This document shows, one piece after another, positions 1 to 7,130 of a stretch of 44,324 bases of DNA. Under the pieces are notes generated by a model that had not been told where the DNA came from, ran no database searches, and saw only the letters and a program-made list of their open reading frames with translations. The translations under genes were made by a program, and so were the position numbers. This stretch comes from Lachnospiraceae bacterium (GTDB lineage: Bacteria > Bacillota > Clostridia > Lachnospirales > Lachnospiraceae). The stretch lies in the NCBI GenBank assembly GCA_017962225.1, contig JAGCVT010000088.1, forward strand, positions 1 through 44,324, read 5' to 3'. Each line of letters begins with the position of its first letter. Position 1 is the first letter of the stretch.

Positions 1-2
1 AA

Positions 3-128
3 CCCGATGAAAAGTGCGATTTAAACTATATTCCTAACAAATCCCTTAATTCCGACATAACCCTTGCACTTTCTAATTCACTTGGATTCGGGGGTCATAA
101 TGCATGTCTCGCATTCAGAAAGGCCTGA
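3..128 (+). CDS. fabF: Beta-ketoacyl-ACP synthase II (FabF-type), C-terminal end only
   Basis: This is the last 41 codons of a gene entering from the left edge. Reading from position 3, the frame stays open to a TGA at 126-128. It contains [15 protein letters not shown], the C-terminal hallmark of FabF/KAS II condensing enzymes (usually NSFGFGGHNA), preceded by a [12 protein letters not shown] segment that also fits the family. These enzymes extend an acyl-ACP by two carbons using malonyl-ACP. The catalytic Cys-His-His residues lie outside the window, so activity cannot be judged. The next gene, a FabZ-type dehydratase, starts two bases after the stop, which indicates one operon. It could be the housekeeping fabF or a paralogue in a dedicated lipid or polyketide-like cluster; the following acyl-CoA ligase favours the second reading. 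Confidence 0.85.
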   Translation, partial: PDEKCDLNYIPNKSLNSDITLALSNSLGFGGHNACLAFRKA

Positions 129-130
129 AT

Positions 131-547
131 ATGAACAAACTAGAAATAATGCAAATTCTGCCACACCGAGACAATATGCTCCTTATTGAAGATTCGGAGG
201 ATATTAACGGAACCGCTGTCGGACACTATCATGTGCGCGGGGACGAATTTTTCTTAAAAGGTCATTTCCCGGGAAACCCTATTGTTCCCGGAGTCATCCT
301 TTGTGAAATGATGGCACAGAACGCCTGTGTACTGATGCAGGATAAAATAACCGAGAACTGTATTCCGGTTTATACGGGACTTAACAATGTGAAGTTCCGC
401 TCTCCCGTCAAACCCGGAGACACGGTTGAACTTAAATGTGAAATCACACGTTCAAAGCATCCGTTTTATTTCGGGAAAGGAAGTGCCTCGGTAGATAATA
501 AACTTTGCATGTCAGCCGAATTTTCATTCGCCGTAACAGGAGCATAA
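131..547 (+). CDS. fabZ: 3-hydroxyacyl-ACP dehydratase, FabZ type
   Basis: A 138-residue hot-dog-fold dehydratase that removes water from 3-hydroxyacyl-ACP to give trans-2-enoyl-ACP. Seen: the N-terminal LPHRDNMLLIE motif (family form LPHRYPFLLVD), the catalytic His in HFPGNPIVPGV and the acidic partner in CEMMAQ. The length is normal for FabZ (about 140). I chose ATG 131 because AGAAAGG lies about 8 bases upstream, inside the end of the preceding fabF, and because the protein then begins like its relatives. An in-frame ATG at 104 would add nine residues and overlap fabF. Position between a condensing enzyme and an acyl-CoA synthetase supports a fatty-acyl or polyketide-type pathway rather than an isolated gene. 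Confidence 0.9.
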   Translation: MNKLEIMQILPHRDNMLLIEDSEDINGTAVGHYHVRGDEFFLKGHFPGNPIVPGVILCEMMAQNACVLMQDKITENCIPVYTGLNNVKFRSPVKPGDTVELKCEITRSKHPFYFGKGSASVDNKLCMSAEFSFAVTGA

Positions 548-552
548 CTAAC

Positions 553-2181
553 ATGAGTCTGACCCAACTATACTGTCGCGAGATTACTGACGCTAACGGT
601 GCATTAACCGATTTTATTTTAGACTATCCTTATGATTTTAATTTTGGCTATGATGTTGTAGACCTTCAGGCAAAAACGGAGCCTGACAAACGCGCTCTCG
701 TCTGGTGCAATGTTGAAGGTGAGGAACACATATTTACCTTTTCGGACATAAAAAAATATTCAAACAAAATGGCAAATGTATTTTTGTCAAACGGTATTAA
801 AAAAGGCTCACGCGTAATGCTTGTTTTAAAAAGACATTACGAGTACTGGTTTGCAGTTATCGCACTTCATAAAATCGGTGCGCTTGCAATACCCGCATCA
901 CACATGCTGACGGTAAATGATTTTTCATACCGTATAAGCACAGCAAAGGTCGATGCCGTTATTGTCACGCCGCATGACGAAGTACCCGAAAAGATAAAGG
1001 AAGCCGTATCACAAAACAACTTGAATATTAAGCTCTGGTGTATCAAAGAAGACACCACGGGCTTTGAAAATTTATCAAAGCAGACGGATGAGGCAGGCGA
1101 TGAATTAAAAAGAATTCCTACTCTCGCAAGCGATCCGATGCTTATGTATTTCACTTCCGGAACTACCGGCTATCCAAAGGGCGTCATACACAATTACACC
1201 TACCCTTTGGCTCATATAATAACTGCCAGATACTGGCAGCAAACCGAGAATAACGGTTTGCATTTTACTGTTGCAGAGACAGGATGGGCGAAAGCCTCCT
1301 GGGGCAAATTGTATGGACAATGGCTCACAGGCTGCGCCGTGATGGTTTATGATTTCGACAATTTTGAACCCAGACAGCTTAGTAATGTCATAAACAAGTA
1401 CGGTGTGACATCCTTTTGTGCTCCACCCACAGTTTACCGTTATCTCGTTCGTAAAGGGATTCCAGAGATGCCTTCATTAAAGCATGCAACTACGGCCGGA
1501 GAAATGCTTTCTCCCGATGTATTCCGTAAATTCTTTGAAGCAACGGGTCTTACGCTTGCTGAAGGATACGGCCAGACCGAAACTACTTTACTAATCGCTA
1601 ACTTTAAGGGAGTCAAAGCAACCGAAGGCTCTATTGGAATCCCCTCTCCTTTGTATAATATCGAGCTTCATAAAAAGGACGGCAAAAAAGCGCTCCCCGG
1701 AGAAATCGGAGAAGTCGTAATAGTCCCTAAAAAGAATGCTCCCAGAATAGGAATTTTTTCTGCTTATCTTGATAACGAAAAGCAGTATGAACTTGTATGG
1801 AGAGACGGCGTTTATCACACGGGCGATGCAGCATATATAAACGAGGAAGGACGCTTCTGTTTCCACGGCCGTTTTGACGACATCATAAAAACAGGAGGTT
1901 TCCGCGTAGGACCTTATGAAGTTGAAAATGTTCTGATAGAACATCCCGCCGTTGCAGAGTGCAGCGTCATAGGCGTTCCCGACACTTTAAGAGGCCAGGC
2001 CATAAAAGCCGTGGTGGTACTTGACCGCGGATATGTTCCTTCGGGAAAACTTGAAAAAGATATCAAAGAATTCTGCAATAAAAAGCTTGCCGAATACAAA
2101 TGGATCCGTCTCGTGGAATTCGTAAAAGAAATGCCGAAAACCATCAGCGGAAAGATTGTAAAACCGGCTCTCAGAGGATAA
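553..2181 (+). CDS. AMP-forming acyl-CoA synthetase (acetyl/medium-chain acyl-CoA synthetase-like)
   Basis: A 542-residue ANL-superfamily adenylating enzyme that activates a carboxylic acid with ATP and joins it to CoA or a related thiol. Seen: phosphate-binding motif TSGTTGYPKG near residue 200, GYGQTE, the YHTGDA and GRFDDIIKTGGFRVGPYE hinge region, and a C-terminal PKTISGKI with the catalytic Lys. The segment ETGWAKASWGKLYGQWLTG resembles the medium-chain ACSM branch rather than long-chain FadD. Start ATG 553 follows an AGGAG about 10 bases upstream and lies just after the fabZ stop; a TTG at 505 would overlap fabZ and lacks such a site. Substrate chain length cannot be read from the sequence. 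It probably supplies or scavenges an acyl group for the fabF-fabZ operon. Confidence 0.85.
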   Translation: MSLTQLYCREITDANGALTDFILDYPYDFNFGYDVVDLQAKTEPDKRALVWCNVEGEEHIFTFSDIKKYSNKMANVFLSNGIKKGSRVMLVLKRHYEYWFAVIALHKIGALAIPASHMLTVNDFSYRISTAKVDAVIVTPHDEVPEKIKEAVSQNNLNIKLWCIKEDTTGFENLSKQTDEAGDELKRIPTLASDPMLMYFTSGTTGYPKGVIHNYTYPLAHIITARYWQQTENNGLHFTVAETGWAKASWGKLYGQWLTGCAVMVYDFDNFEPRQLSNVINKYGVTSFCAPPTVYRYLVRKGIPEMPSLKHATTAGEMLSPDVFRKFFEATGLTLAEGYGQTETTLLIANFKGVKATEGSIGIPSPLYNIELHKKDGKKALPGEIGEVVIVPKKNAPRIGIFSAYLDNEKQYELVWRDGVYHTGDAAYINEEGRFCFHGRFDDIIKTGGFRVGPYEVENVLIEHPAVAECSVIGVPDTLRGQAIKAVVVLDRGYVPSGKLEKDIKEFCNKKLAEYKWIRLVEFVKEMPKTISGKIVKPALRG

Positions 2182-2212
2182 TAAATTTCCTTTGAAAAAA
2201 TGACTGTGAAAG

Positions 2213-2241
2213 TTGAAAAGAATATTTATCTCTGATAAAAT
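2213..2241 (+). promoter_or_regulatory. Likely sigma-A promoter for the PAS regulator
   Basis: TTGAAA at 2213-2218 and TAAAAT at 2236-2241 are separated by 17 bases, close to the vegetative consensus. It lies in the 104-base gap between the acyl-CoA synthetase stop and the regulator ATG at 2286. No hairpin terminator is visible in the gap, so read-through from the upstream operon is also possible. Confidence 0.55.
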
Positions 2242-2285
2242 TTTCATGTACGTTTACTTCTAAGTCTTTGCTAAAAGGAAAACAA

Positions 2286-4280
2286 ATGAACAATATACCG
2301 AAAAGAGCCGACGACATACTTAATTTTCAAATTAACGGCTTTCATCAATATATCTTCGACGGCACCGTGCATGTAACGTTTGTAAGCAAAAACTTCGAAC
2401 GCTTAACCGGTTTCAAAGAAGACGAACTTTTTGATGAAAGCAGGGATTTGTACTCTCTTCTTGTTCATCCCGAAGATCTTAAAACTTACTCCGACTTAAT
2501 TAAAAAAGCATGCGCCTCGGAAACTACCGAAAGCGCTAAATATCATTTAATCAAAAAAGACGGCAGCATCATTTTTGTCTGCGATACTTTAACCAGTATC
2601 AAATCAGAAAACAATACGATGATTCTTTCGTCTTATCTTACAGATATTTCCGAATTTGAAATTGACAATAAAAACTTACGTTTCTTAGACGAAACCTCTC
2701 CATGCGGTTTCCTTAAATACACCTGCGAAAAGAATCCCAGAGTTACTTTTGTAAATAAAAAACTGGTTGATTTCCTGCGCATTCCGAATGTCGACTCTCC
2801 CGAGTTTGATCTTCCCGAGATGTACAAAGAGAATATATTTCTTTTCATTCCTCCCGAAGAAAGAAGACGTTTTTCTATATTCTTAAACAGAGTAAACACA
2901 GCGGGCAAACCCATTGCGGGCGAGATGTCTCTTTTACGATTGGACGGAACCAGAATCCGTGTATTCGGCTGGGTGACCAAAATTAAAAACGAAGACGGAA
3001 GCGAGGAATTCCAGAGTGCATTAATGGATATCAGCGACCGGTTTGAAGAAAACGAAATCGCAGAAGCAAACAGATACATTAAAGCTTTAAGCGAAGTATA
3101 TGACAAGATTTTCGAATTCGATTCATTAAACAATACGGTCAAATGTCTTTACTGCAACAACTCGTCCATGTTTAAGCATTTTGAGCACATTGCGATGCCG
3201 CTCGATGAAGCGCTTAAGAAATTTATCACCGATTCGGTGGATAAAAAAGACTCCGAAATGGTTCGTATTTTCTTCGATGATTTCAGTACCAAGAAATTCT
3301 TTGAGCCCGATGCGAAGCCGCCTACAATCACATATAAAGCCATATCATCGGACAATGTTTTAAGGCAGTATAACGGCGTCTTTATTAAAGTGACCGAATC
3401 CATCGGATACTTCTGTTTAAGAAGAATCCACGAGTCTGAAGAAGTATCGGATTTAAAGAATGAGAATCTTCAGTTAAAAGAAAAAATGAACGACCTTATC
3501 ATGAAATTCTCCGACGGAATTGCCGCCTTCGAAGTAACTCCCGAAGAATACATGAAGCCTTTGTACGCAAGTGAAAACGTTTGCGAATTTTTCGGTTACA
3601 CTAATGAAGAATGGATTCCTCTGACCAAGAAATTTACTCCCTGGAAAACCTTCGTTGCTAAGAGTGAAGCTGCCAACGAAGACTTCTTAAACTTCCTTAA
3701 AAACGGCGAGGCTGAATTCACATACTTTGATTACAAAGCTGAATGCGAAAAGAAAATCCGTGCGGTATGCACGCAGAAAGACATGTATACAAACTCGCCC
3801 AGATATGTAGTGCTCTACTCTGTGGACGATGATAAAGAAAATAAAAAAGAAATACCCGAAAACCGTAACGTAACAATTCGTACTTTCGGATATTTCGATG
3901 TATTTGTGGGCGATAAACCCATTGCTTTCAGAAACAAAAAATCCAAGGAATTACTGGCTCTTCTTATAGACAGAAGAGGCGGTTTTGTTACCTCCGAAGA
4001 AGCCATAGGGTTCCTCTGGGAAGACGAACCTGCCAGCACTCTCACGCTTTCAAGATACAGAAAGGTTGCTCTTCGTCTTAAAAATACTCTCGAAGAATAC
4101 GGTGTATCAGACATAGTCGAAAGCGTTGACGGCAAAAGACGCATTGTAACCGAAAAGGTTAAATGCGATCTCTTTGATTACCTCTCAGGCAAAGAAGAAT
4201 ATGCCAAAGACTTTAAGGGAAGTTATTTAAATAACTACAGCTGGGCAGAAACCACTTTGGGAGAACTGATTAATTCATAA
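2286..4280 (+). CDS. PAS-repeat sensor protein with C-terminal winged-helix DNA-binding domain
   Basis: A 664-residue soluble protein that looks like a one-component transcription regulator. Seen: a PAS domain at about residues 10-125 (FERLTGFKEDELF, VHPEDLKTYSDL), a second at about 130-255 with FVNKKLVDFL, a middle region ending in a short coiled coil near 375-405, a third PAS-like block at about 405-515 (YASENVCEFFGYTNEEW), and a last domain at about 529-630 beginning VTIRTFGYFDVFVGDKPI. That last domain matches OmpR/SARP-type winged helices, as in activators that carry such a domain beside sensory repeats. No kinase, GGDEF or receiver domain is seen. Start ATG 2286 is preceded by AAAAGGAAAAC. 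Its stop overlaps the tail of the convergent gene by 11 bases. The bound ligand and target genes are unknown; control of the adjacent fatty-acyl operon is inference. Confidence 0.75.
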   Translation: MNNIPKRADDILNFQINGFHQYIFDGTVHVTFVSKNFERLTGFKEDELFDESRDLYSLLVHPEDLKTYSDLIKKACASETTESAKYHLIKKDGSIIFVCDTLTSIKSENNTMILSSYLTDISEFEIDNKNLRFLDETSPCGFLKYTCEKNPRVTFVNKKLVDFLRIPNVDSPEFDLPEMYKENIFLFIPPEERRRFSIFLNRVNTAGKPIAGEMSLLRLDGTRIRVFGWVTKIKNEDGSEEFQSALMDISDRFEENEIAEANRYIKALSEVYDKIFEFDSLNNTVKCLYCNNSSMFKHFEHIAMPLDEALKKFITDSVDKKDSEMVRIFFDDFSTKKFFEPDAKPPTITYKAISSDNVLRQYNGVFIKVTESIGYFCLRRIHESEEVSDLKNENLQLKEKMNDLIMKFSDGIAAFEVTPEEYMKPLYASENVCEFFGYTNEEWIPLTKKFTPWKTFVAKSEAANEDFLNFLKNGEAEFTYFDYKAECEKKIRAVCTQKDMYTNSPRYVVLYSVDDDKENKKEIPENRNVTIRTFGYFDVFVGDKPIAFRNKKSKELLALLIDRRGGFVTSEEAIGFLWEDEPASTLTLSRYRKVALRLKNTLEEYGVSDIVESVDGKRRIVTEKVKCDLFDYLSGKEEYAKDFKGSYLNNYSWAETTLGELINS

Positions 4281-4869
4281 CTTTTTCTCTGATAATTTCC
4301 CAGTTTAAACACCTGGTGTAATTATCTCCCGGAAACTCCGCTTCCCTGTTCCAGGGTCTGTCAAAAACAAGTACTTTCAAGTCAGGCATATGATCGAAAA
4401 ACTTAAATGCCGAAGGCGAATCTTCTATCGCAAAATCAAATTTCATTTTGTAATAATCTTCCAGTTTGAGAGAAAAATCCGAGTTCTTCATAAAATTTTC
4501 CCTGCCGTATTTATCCAGACAGTACAGAGGTACGTTTTTTAGTCCGTGTGTATCAAGCCAGGTTCTCGAAGGCTCATATGAGTTGAAAGGACGTCCCGTA
4601 ATAATCGAAACATTATGCCCGTTTTCAATCCATTCGTTTAATACTTTTACCGCGCCCGGTGTTTCTTCAAATGCAAGCAGCACCTCAGGCTCATGGCCTT
4701 TTTTGAGCAGTGCGTTATACTGTTCGTCATTTAAATCAAACGCCATCTGAAGATTAAAATATCTTACCTTTTCATAAGGCACATCAATTCCGAACATCTC
4801 AAGCGCAAGTCCAGAAAATGCCCTCGCAGTCTCGCAGAGGCAGTCATCAAAATCAACATATATATTCAT
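4270..4869 (-). CDS. HAD-superfamily 5'(3')-deoxyribonucleotidase-like phosphatase
   Basis: A 199-residue HAD hydrolase. Seen: nucleophile motif DFDDCLCE at the N-terminus (first Asp catalytic), TGRPFNSY as motif II, and EDSPSAFKFF as the distal acidic motif. The arrangement resembles the NT5C-type family of short deoxyribonucleotidases and related proteins, in which the nucleophile and acid Asp flank an aromatic. An N-terminal cap helix region with FNLQMAFDLNDEQY is present. Start ATG 4869 has AGAGGAAAAAAG upstream. It follows the metallo-hydrolase gene by 10 bases and is probably cotranscribed with it. Its 3' end overlaps that of the PAS regulator on the other strand by 11 bases. Substrate is not certain: a nucleoside monophosphate or another small phosphate ester. 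Confidence 0.75.
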   Translation of the reverse strand: MNIYVDFDDCLCETARAFSGLALEMFGIDVPYEKVRYFNLQMAFDLNDEQYNALLKKGHEPEVLLAFEETPGAVKVLNEWIENGHNVSIITGRPFNSYEPSRTWLDTHGLKNVPLYCLDKYGRENFMKNSDFSLKLEDYYKMKFDFAIEDSPSAFKFFDHMPDLKVLVFDRPWNREAEFPGDNYTRCLNWEIIREKVMN

Positions 4870-4879
4870 CTTTTTTCCT

Positions 4880-5713
4880 CTAAAAATTTATTTCTTCGCC
4901 CGAATGAACATATTCAAGCTGTCCGCCTAAAACAGGCTTCATTATTTCGTATGCCGGAACACTTGTACAGTGGCATGTTACAAATCTCGAAGAGTATTTT
5001 TTTAACTCTTTTGCTATACCTTTTATCTCTTCGATTTCGCTCTCGTTATACTCTGTCTTTTTCATCAGATGAAATCCGCTTACAACAAGGTCGGGGGCTT
5101 CTTTAAACTTATCAATATATGCATCGAGAATGCTTAATATTCCGTTGTGTGCGCAGCCTGATAAAAGAACCGATTTAGAGTTTTCTCTAATTACAAGAAA
5201 ATGCTCGTGACCGAAATCATCGTGCTTTAATTCACCGTCTTTTTTTATTAAGAGGTTTTTGTTGGTCGAAGGAAGTTTGCGGCTTCTTTCTTTTATGGTG
5301 AAGACTTCAATATCGTCATCTATTTTTGCATCGCCGTTAAGGATTTTTGCCTGAGGCAGAGCAACGATATTTTTGTCGATACCGATATATCTGTATCTCT
5401 CTTTTGCTTCCAAACCGTCATCCGCATAATAATCTTCTTTTGCGGATTCCTGGAAATAGATTTTTGCCGTGTCATTAATCATCGTAAAAGGAATAATTCC
5501 GCCCGAATGATCGTAATGACCGTGGCTTAAAACCACCGTTTCAATTTCAGTTAAATTTATTCCGAGTGCTTTTGCATTATCTATTGTCTGCGAGGAAGGA
5601 CCAAGGTCCAAAAGAAGTTTATGTTTCTCTGTTTCCACATAAAAAGAAAGTCCGTGTGCAGCCACGCATTCATCTCTGCCTTTTGTGTCTTCGATAAGAT
5701 TAATTATTTTCAT
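4880..5713 (-). CDS. Metallo-beta-lactamase-fold hydrolase (COG1237-like)
   Basis: A 277-residue metal-dependent hydrolase-fold protein. Seen: the SHGHYDHSGG metal motif (His64, His66, Asp68, His69), GCAHNG further on as the next metal His, and VSGFHLMK near the C-terminus. This layout matches the COG1237 group, whose archaeal members are annotated as dihydropterin beta-RFAP-type synthases; bacterial members mostly have no proven substrate. Start ATG 5713 has AAAAGGAAA upstream. A possible extended -10 (TGGTAAAAT, -10 at 5749-5754) lies between the terminator of the upstream ZIP gene and this start, with no good -35. It probably forms a two-gene unit with the nucleotidase-like gene. The specific reaction cannot be assigned from sequence. 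Confidence 0.75.
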   Translation of the reverse strand: MKIINLIEDTKGRDECVAAHGLSFYVETEKHKLLLDLGPSSQTIDNAKALGINLTEIETVVLSHGHYDHSGGIIPFTMINDTAKIYFQESAKEDYYADDGLEAKERYRYIGIDKNIVALPQAKILNGDAKIDDDIEVFTIKERSRKLPSTNKNLLIKKDGELKHDDFGHEHFLVIRENSKSVLLSGCAHNGILSILDAYIDKFKEAPDLVVSGFHLMKKTEYNESEIEEIKGIAKELKKYSSRFVTCHCTSVPAYEIMKPVLGGQLEYVHSGEEINF

Positions 5714-5766
5714 TCTGAATTTTCCTTTTCAAATCAGTCACGCATATTATTTTACCATAAATCATT

Positions 5767-5796
5767 AAAAAAGACCGCTTATTTTCAAGCGGTCTT
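5767..5796 (-). terminator. Rho-independent terminator after the ZIP transporter gene
   Basis: AAGACCGCTT (5771-5780) and AAGCGGTCTT (5787-5796) form a perfect 10-bp stem with a 6-base loop. On the minus strand the stem is followed by a run of Ts (5767-5772). It lies 20 bases beyond the stop of the ZIP gene. Confidence 0.9.
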
Positions 5797-5815
5797 AAAA
5801 GAAATAATATTAAGT

Positions 5816-6598
5816 TTATCCGAGCGCCACATCCAGTGCCATCATCAGTATAAAACCTATCGAGAATGATATTACGCCGACATTGGAATGCTCTCCCGAA
5901 GACATTTCGGGGATTAATTCTTCAACTACAACATAGAGCATAGCTCCCGCGGCAAAGCTTAAAAGATAAGGCATTGCGGGAACTATAAACGAAACGGCAA
6001 GTATAGTAAGCAGTGCTGCTACCGGTTCAACCGCACTGGATAACACTCCGGATAGAAAGGCTTTTCCTTTATTCTTTCCTTCCGCACAAAGTGGCATTGA
6101 AATGATGGCTCCTTCAGGGAAGTTCTGGATTGCAATACCGATTGCAAGTGCGAGTGCCCCGCTTGCGGTAATCGCAGTCTGACCGGATATTAATCCCGCA
6201 TATACAACACCTACCGCCATTCCTTCGGGAATGTTGTGAAGCGTAACCGCAAGAACCATCATTGTGGTTTTCTTTAATTTACTCTTCGGTCCCTCAGCTT
6301 TATCTGTATTTAGATGCAAATGCGGTATAACCGAGTCTAAGATTAACAGAAATACTATTCCCAAAGAAAATCCGATCGCCGACGGAATAAACGAAAGACT
6401 TCCCATATCCGATGACTGCTCTATCGCAGGGATTATAAGGCTGAAGAATGAAGCCGCAACCATAACGCCGCTCGCAAAGCCCGTAAGTCCTCTCTGGACC
6501 TTATCTCCCATCTTATCTTTCATAAAAAATACGCAGGCTGCTCCTGCAGCGGTTCCGAAGAAAGGAATCAAAAGTCCGAGTACTGTATTTAAATTCAT
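5816..6598 (-). CDS. ZIP-family divalent metal transporter
   Basis: A 260-residue integral membrane protein with about eight hydrophobic segments. Seen: the paired metal-site motifs HNIPEGMAVG in the fourth segment and NFPEGAIISMP in the fifth, plus EELIPEMSSGEHSN near the C-terminus, all typical of ZIP carriers of the ZupT/GufA branch that import Zn, Mn or Fe. Start ATG 6598 has AAAGGAG upstream at good spacing. The gene has its own strong promoter (6694-6721), a transcribed hairpin and two imperfect 16-base palindromes, and is closed by a terminator. It is thus a monocistronic, probably metal-regulated unit. Metal specificity cannot be settled from sequence. Confidence 0.88.
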   Translation of the reverse strand: MNLNTVLGLLIPFFGTAAGAACVFFMKDKMGDKVQRGLTGFASGVMVAASFFSLIIPAIEQSSDMGSLSFIPSAIGFSLGIVFLLILDSVIPHLHLNTDKAEGPKSKLKKTTMMVLAVTLHNIPEGMAVGVVYAGLISGQTAITASGALALAIGIAIQNFPEGAIISMPLCAEGKNKGKAFLSGVLSSAVEPVAALLTILAVSFIVPAMPYLLSFAAGAMLYVVVEELIPEMSSGEHSNVGVISFSIGFILMMALDVALG

Positions 6599-6626
6599 AA
6601 TCTTTCTCCTTTCGTTATATTCAAAA

Positions 6627-6642
6627 GTTAGTTAAAACAAAC
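6627..6642. promoter_or_regulatory. Candidate metalloregulator operator, downstream copy
   Basis: GTTAGTTAAAACAAAC is palindromic at 12 of 16 positions and fits the pattern GTTAsTTnnAAsTAAC shared with a second copy at 6678-6693. It is flanked by an AAAGTT/AACTTT inverted repeat (6624-6645). GTTAG-CTAAC cores are typical of DtxR/MntR/IdeR-family operators. Assignment to such a regulator is inference. Confidence 0.35.
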
Positions 6643-6658
6643 TTTATTGTCTTTTTAC

Positions 6659-6680
6659 AACCGGCAGTTTCCTGCCGGTT
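6659..6680 (-). other. Hairpin in the ZIP transporter 5' leader
   Basis: AACCGGCAG (6659-6667) and CTGCCGGTT (6672-6680) form a perfect 9-bp stem. On the minus strand the loop is GAAA, a GNRA tetraloop. It would lie about 6 bases from the 5' end of an RNA started from the promoter at 6694-6721. No T-run follows on either strand, so it is not a standard terminator. It may stabilise the mRNA or take part in regulation. Confidence 0.6.
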
Positions 6681-6693
6681 ACTTTCAACTAAC
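6678..6693. promoter_or_regulatory. Candidate metalloregulator operator at the ZIP transcription start
   Basis: GTTACTTTCAACTAAC is palindromic at 12 of 16 positions and shares the pattern of the 6627-6642 site. It lies immediately after the -10 box and covers the expected start site, as a repressor operator would. Confidence 0.4.
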
Positions 6694-6721
6694 ATTATAT
6701 TCCGTTAATCTTAATTGTCAA
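6694..6721 (-). promoter_or_regulatory. Strong sigma-A promoter for the ZIP transporter
   Basis: On the minus strand TTGACA (6716-6721) and TATAAT (6694-6699) are both perfect consensus hexamers, 16 bases apart. The -35 box begins directly after the nifU stop codon. This separates the transporter from the Fe-S operon. Confidence 0.75.
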
Positions 6722-7105
6722 TTACTGCTGCTCTTCGCATCTTTTATGATAGTCATCAAGCGCATTTTTAATAGCTTCTTCCGCAAGTACCGAACAGTGC
6801 ATCTTGTAATCGGGAAGACCGTCTAAAGCCTCTGCTACAGCCTCGTTGGTTAATTTCATTGCGTCTGCAACAGGCTTGCCTTTAATAAGTTCCGTAGCCA
6901 TTGAGCTTGACGCTATGGCACTGCCGCAGCCGAAGGTTTCGAATTTTACATCTTTTATGATGTCGTCTTCAATCTTTAAATACATCTTCATGATGTCGCC
7001 GCACTTTGCATTGCCGACTTCACCGATTCCGTTAGCGTCCTCTATAACTCCGACATTTCTCGGATTTCTGAAATGATCCATTACCTTTTCACTGTATAAA
7101 GCCAT
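6722..7105 (-). CDS. nifU: Fe-S cluster assembly scaffold, NifU/IscU type
   Basis: A 127-residue scaffold on which 2Fe-2S and 4Fe-4S clusters are built before transfer to target proteins. Seen: the start YSEKVMDHFRNPRN and three conserved cysteines, in NAKCGD (Cys35, with Asp37), FGCGSAIASSS (Cys60) and KMHCS (Cys104). It has only the N-terminal IscU-like domain, without the C-terminal NifU domain of nitrogen fixers; this short form is usual in Clostridia. Start ATG 7105 is preceded by GGAGG. It lies 25 bases downstream of the cysteine desulfurase gene, its partner that supplies sulfur. The pair is the minimal clostridial Fe-S machinery. Confidence 0.93.
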   Translation of the reverse strand: MALYSEKVMDHFRNPRNVGVIEDANGIGEVGNAKCGDIMKMYLKIEDDIIKDVKFETFGCGSAIASSSMATELIKGKPVADAMKLTNEAVAEALDGLPDYKMHCSVLAEEAIKNALDDYHKRCEEQQ

Positions 7106-7130
7106 TTTGTTTTCCTCCGTTTAAACCAGT

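Noticed and set aside
505-552. TTG start for the first acyl-CoA synthetase
   Set aside because: It overlaps fabZ and has no good ribosome site; ATG 553 has AGGAG and fits the family length.
6659-6680. Terminator between nifU and the ZIP gene
   Set aside because: The stem is perfect but has no T-run on either strand and would lie in the transcribed leader of the ZIP gene.
6599-6693. Long-range RNA stem (GTTAGTTGAAA with TTTTAACTAAC) as a riboswitch in the ZIP leader
   Set aside because: The first arm overlaps the expected start site, so most of it would not be transcribed; paired DNA operators are the simpler reading.
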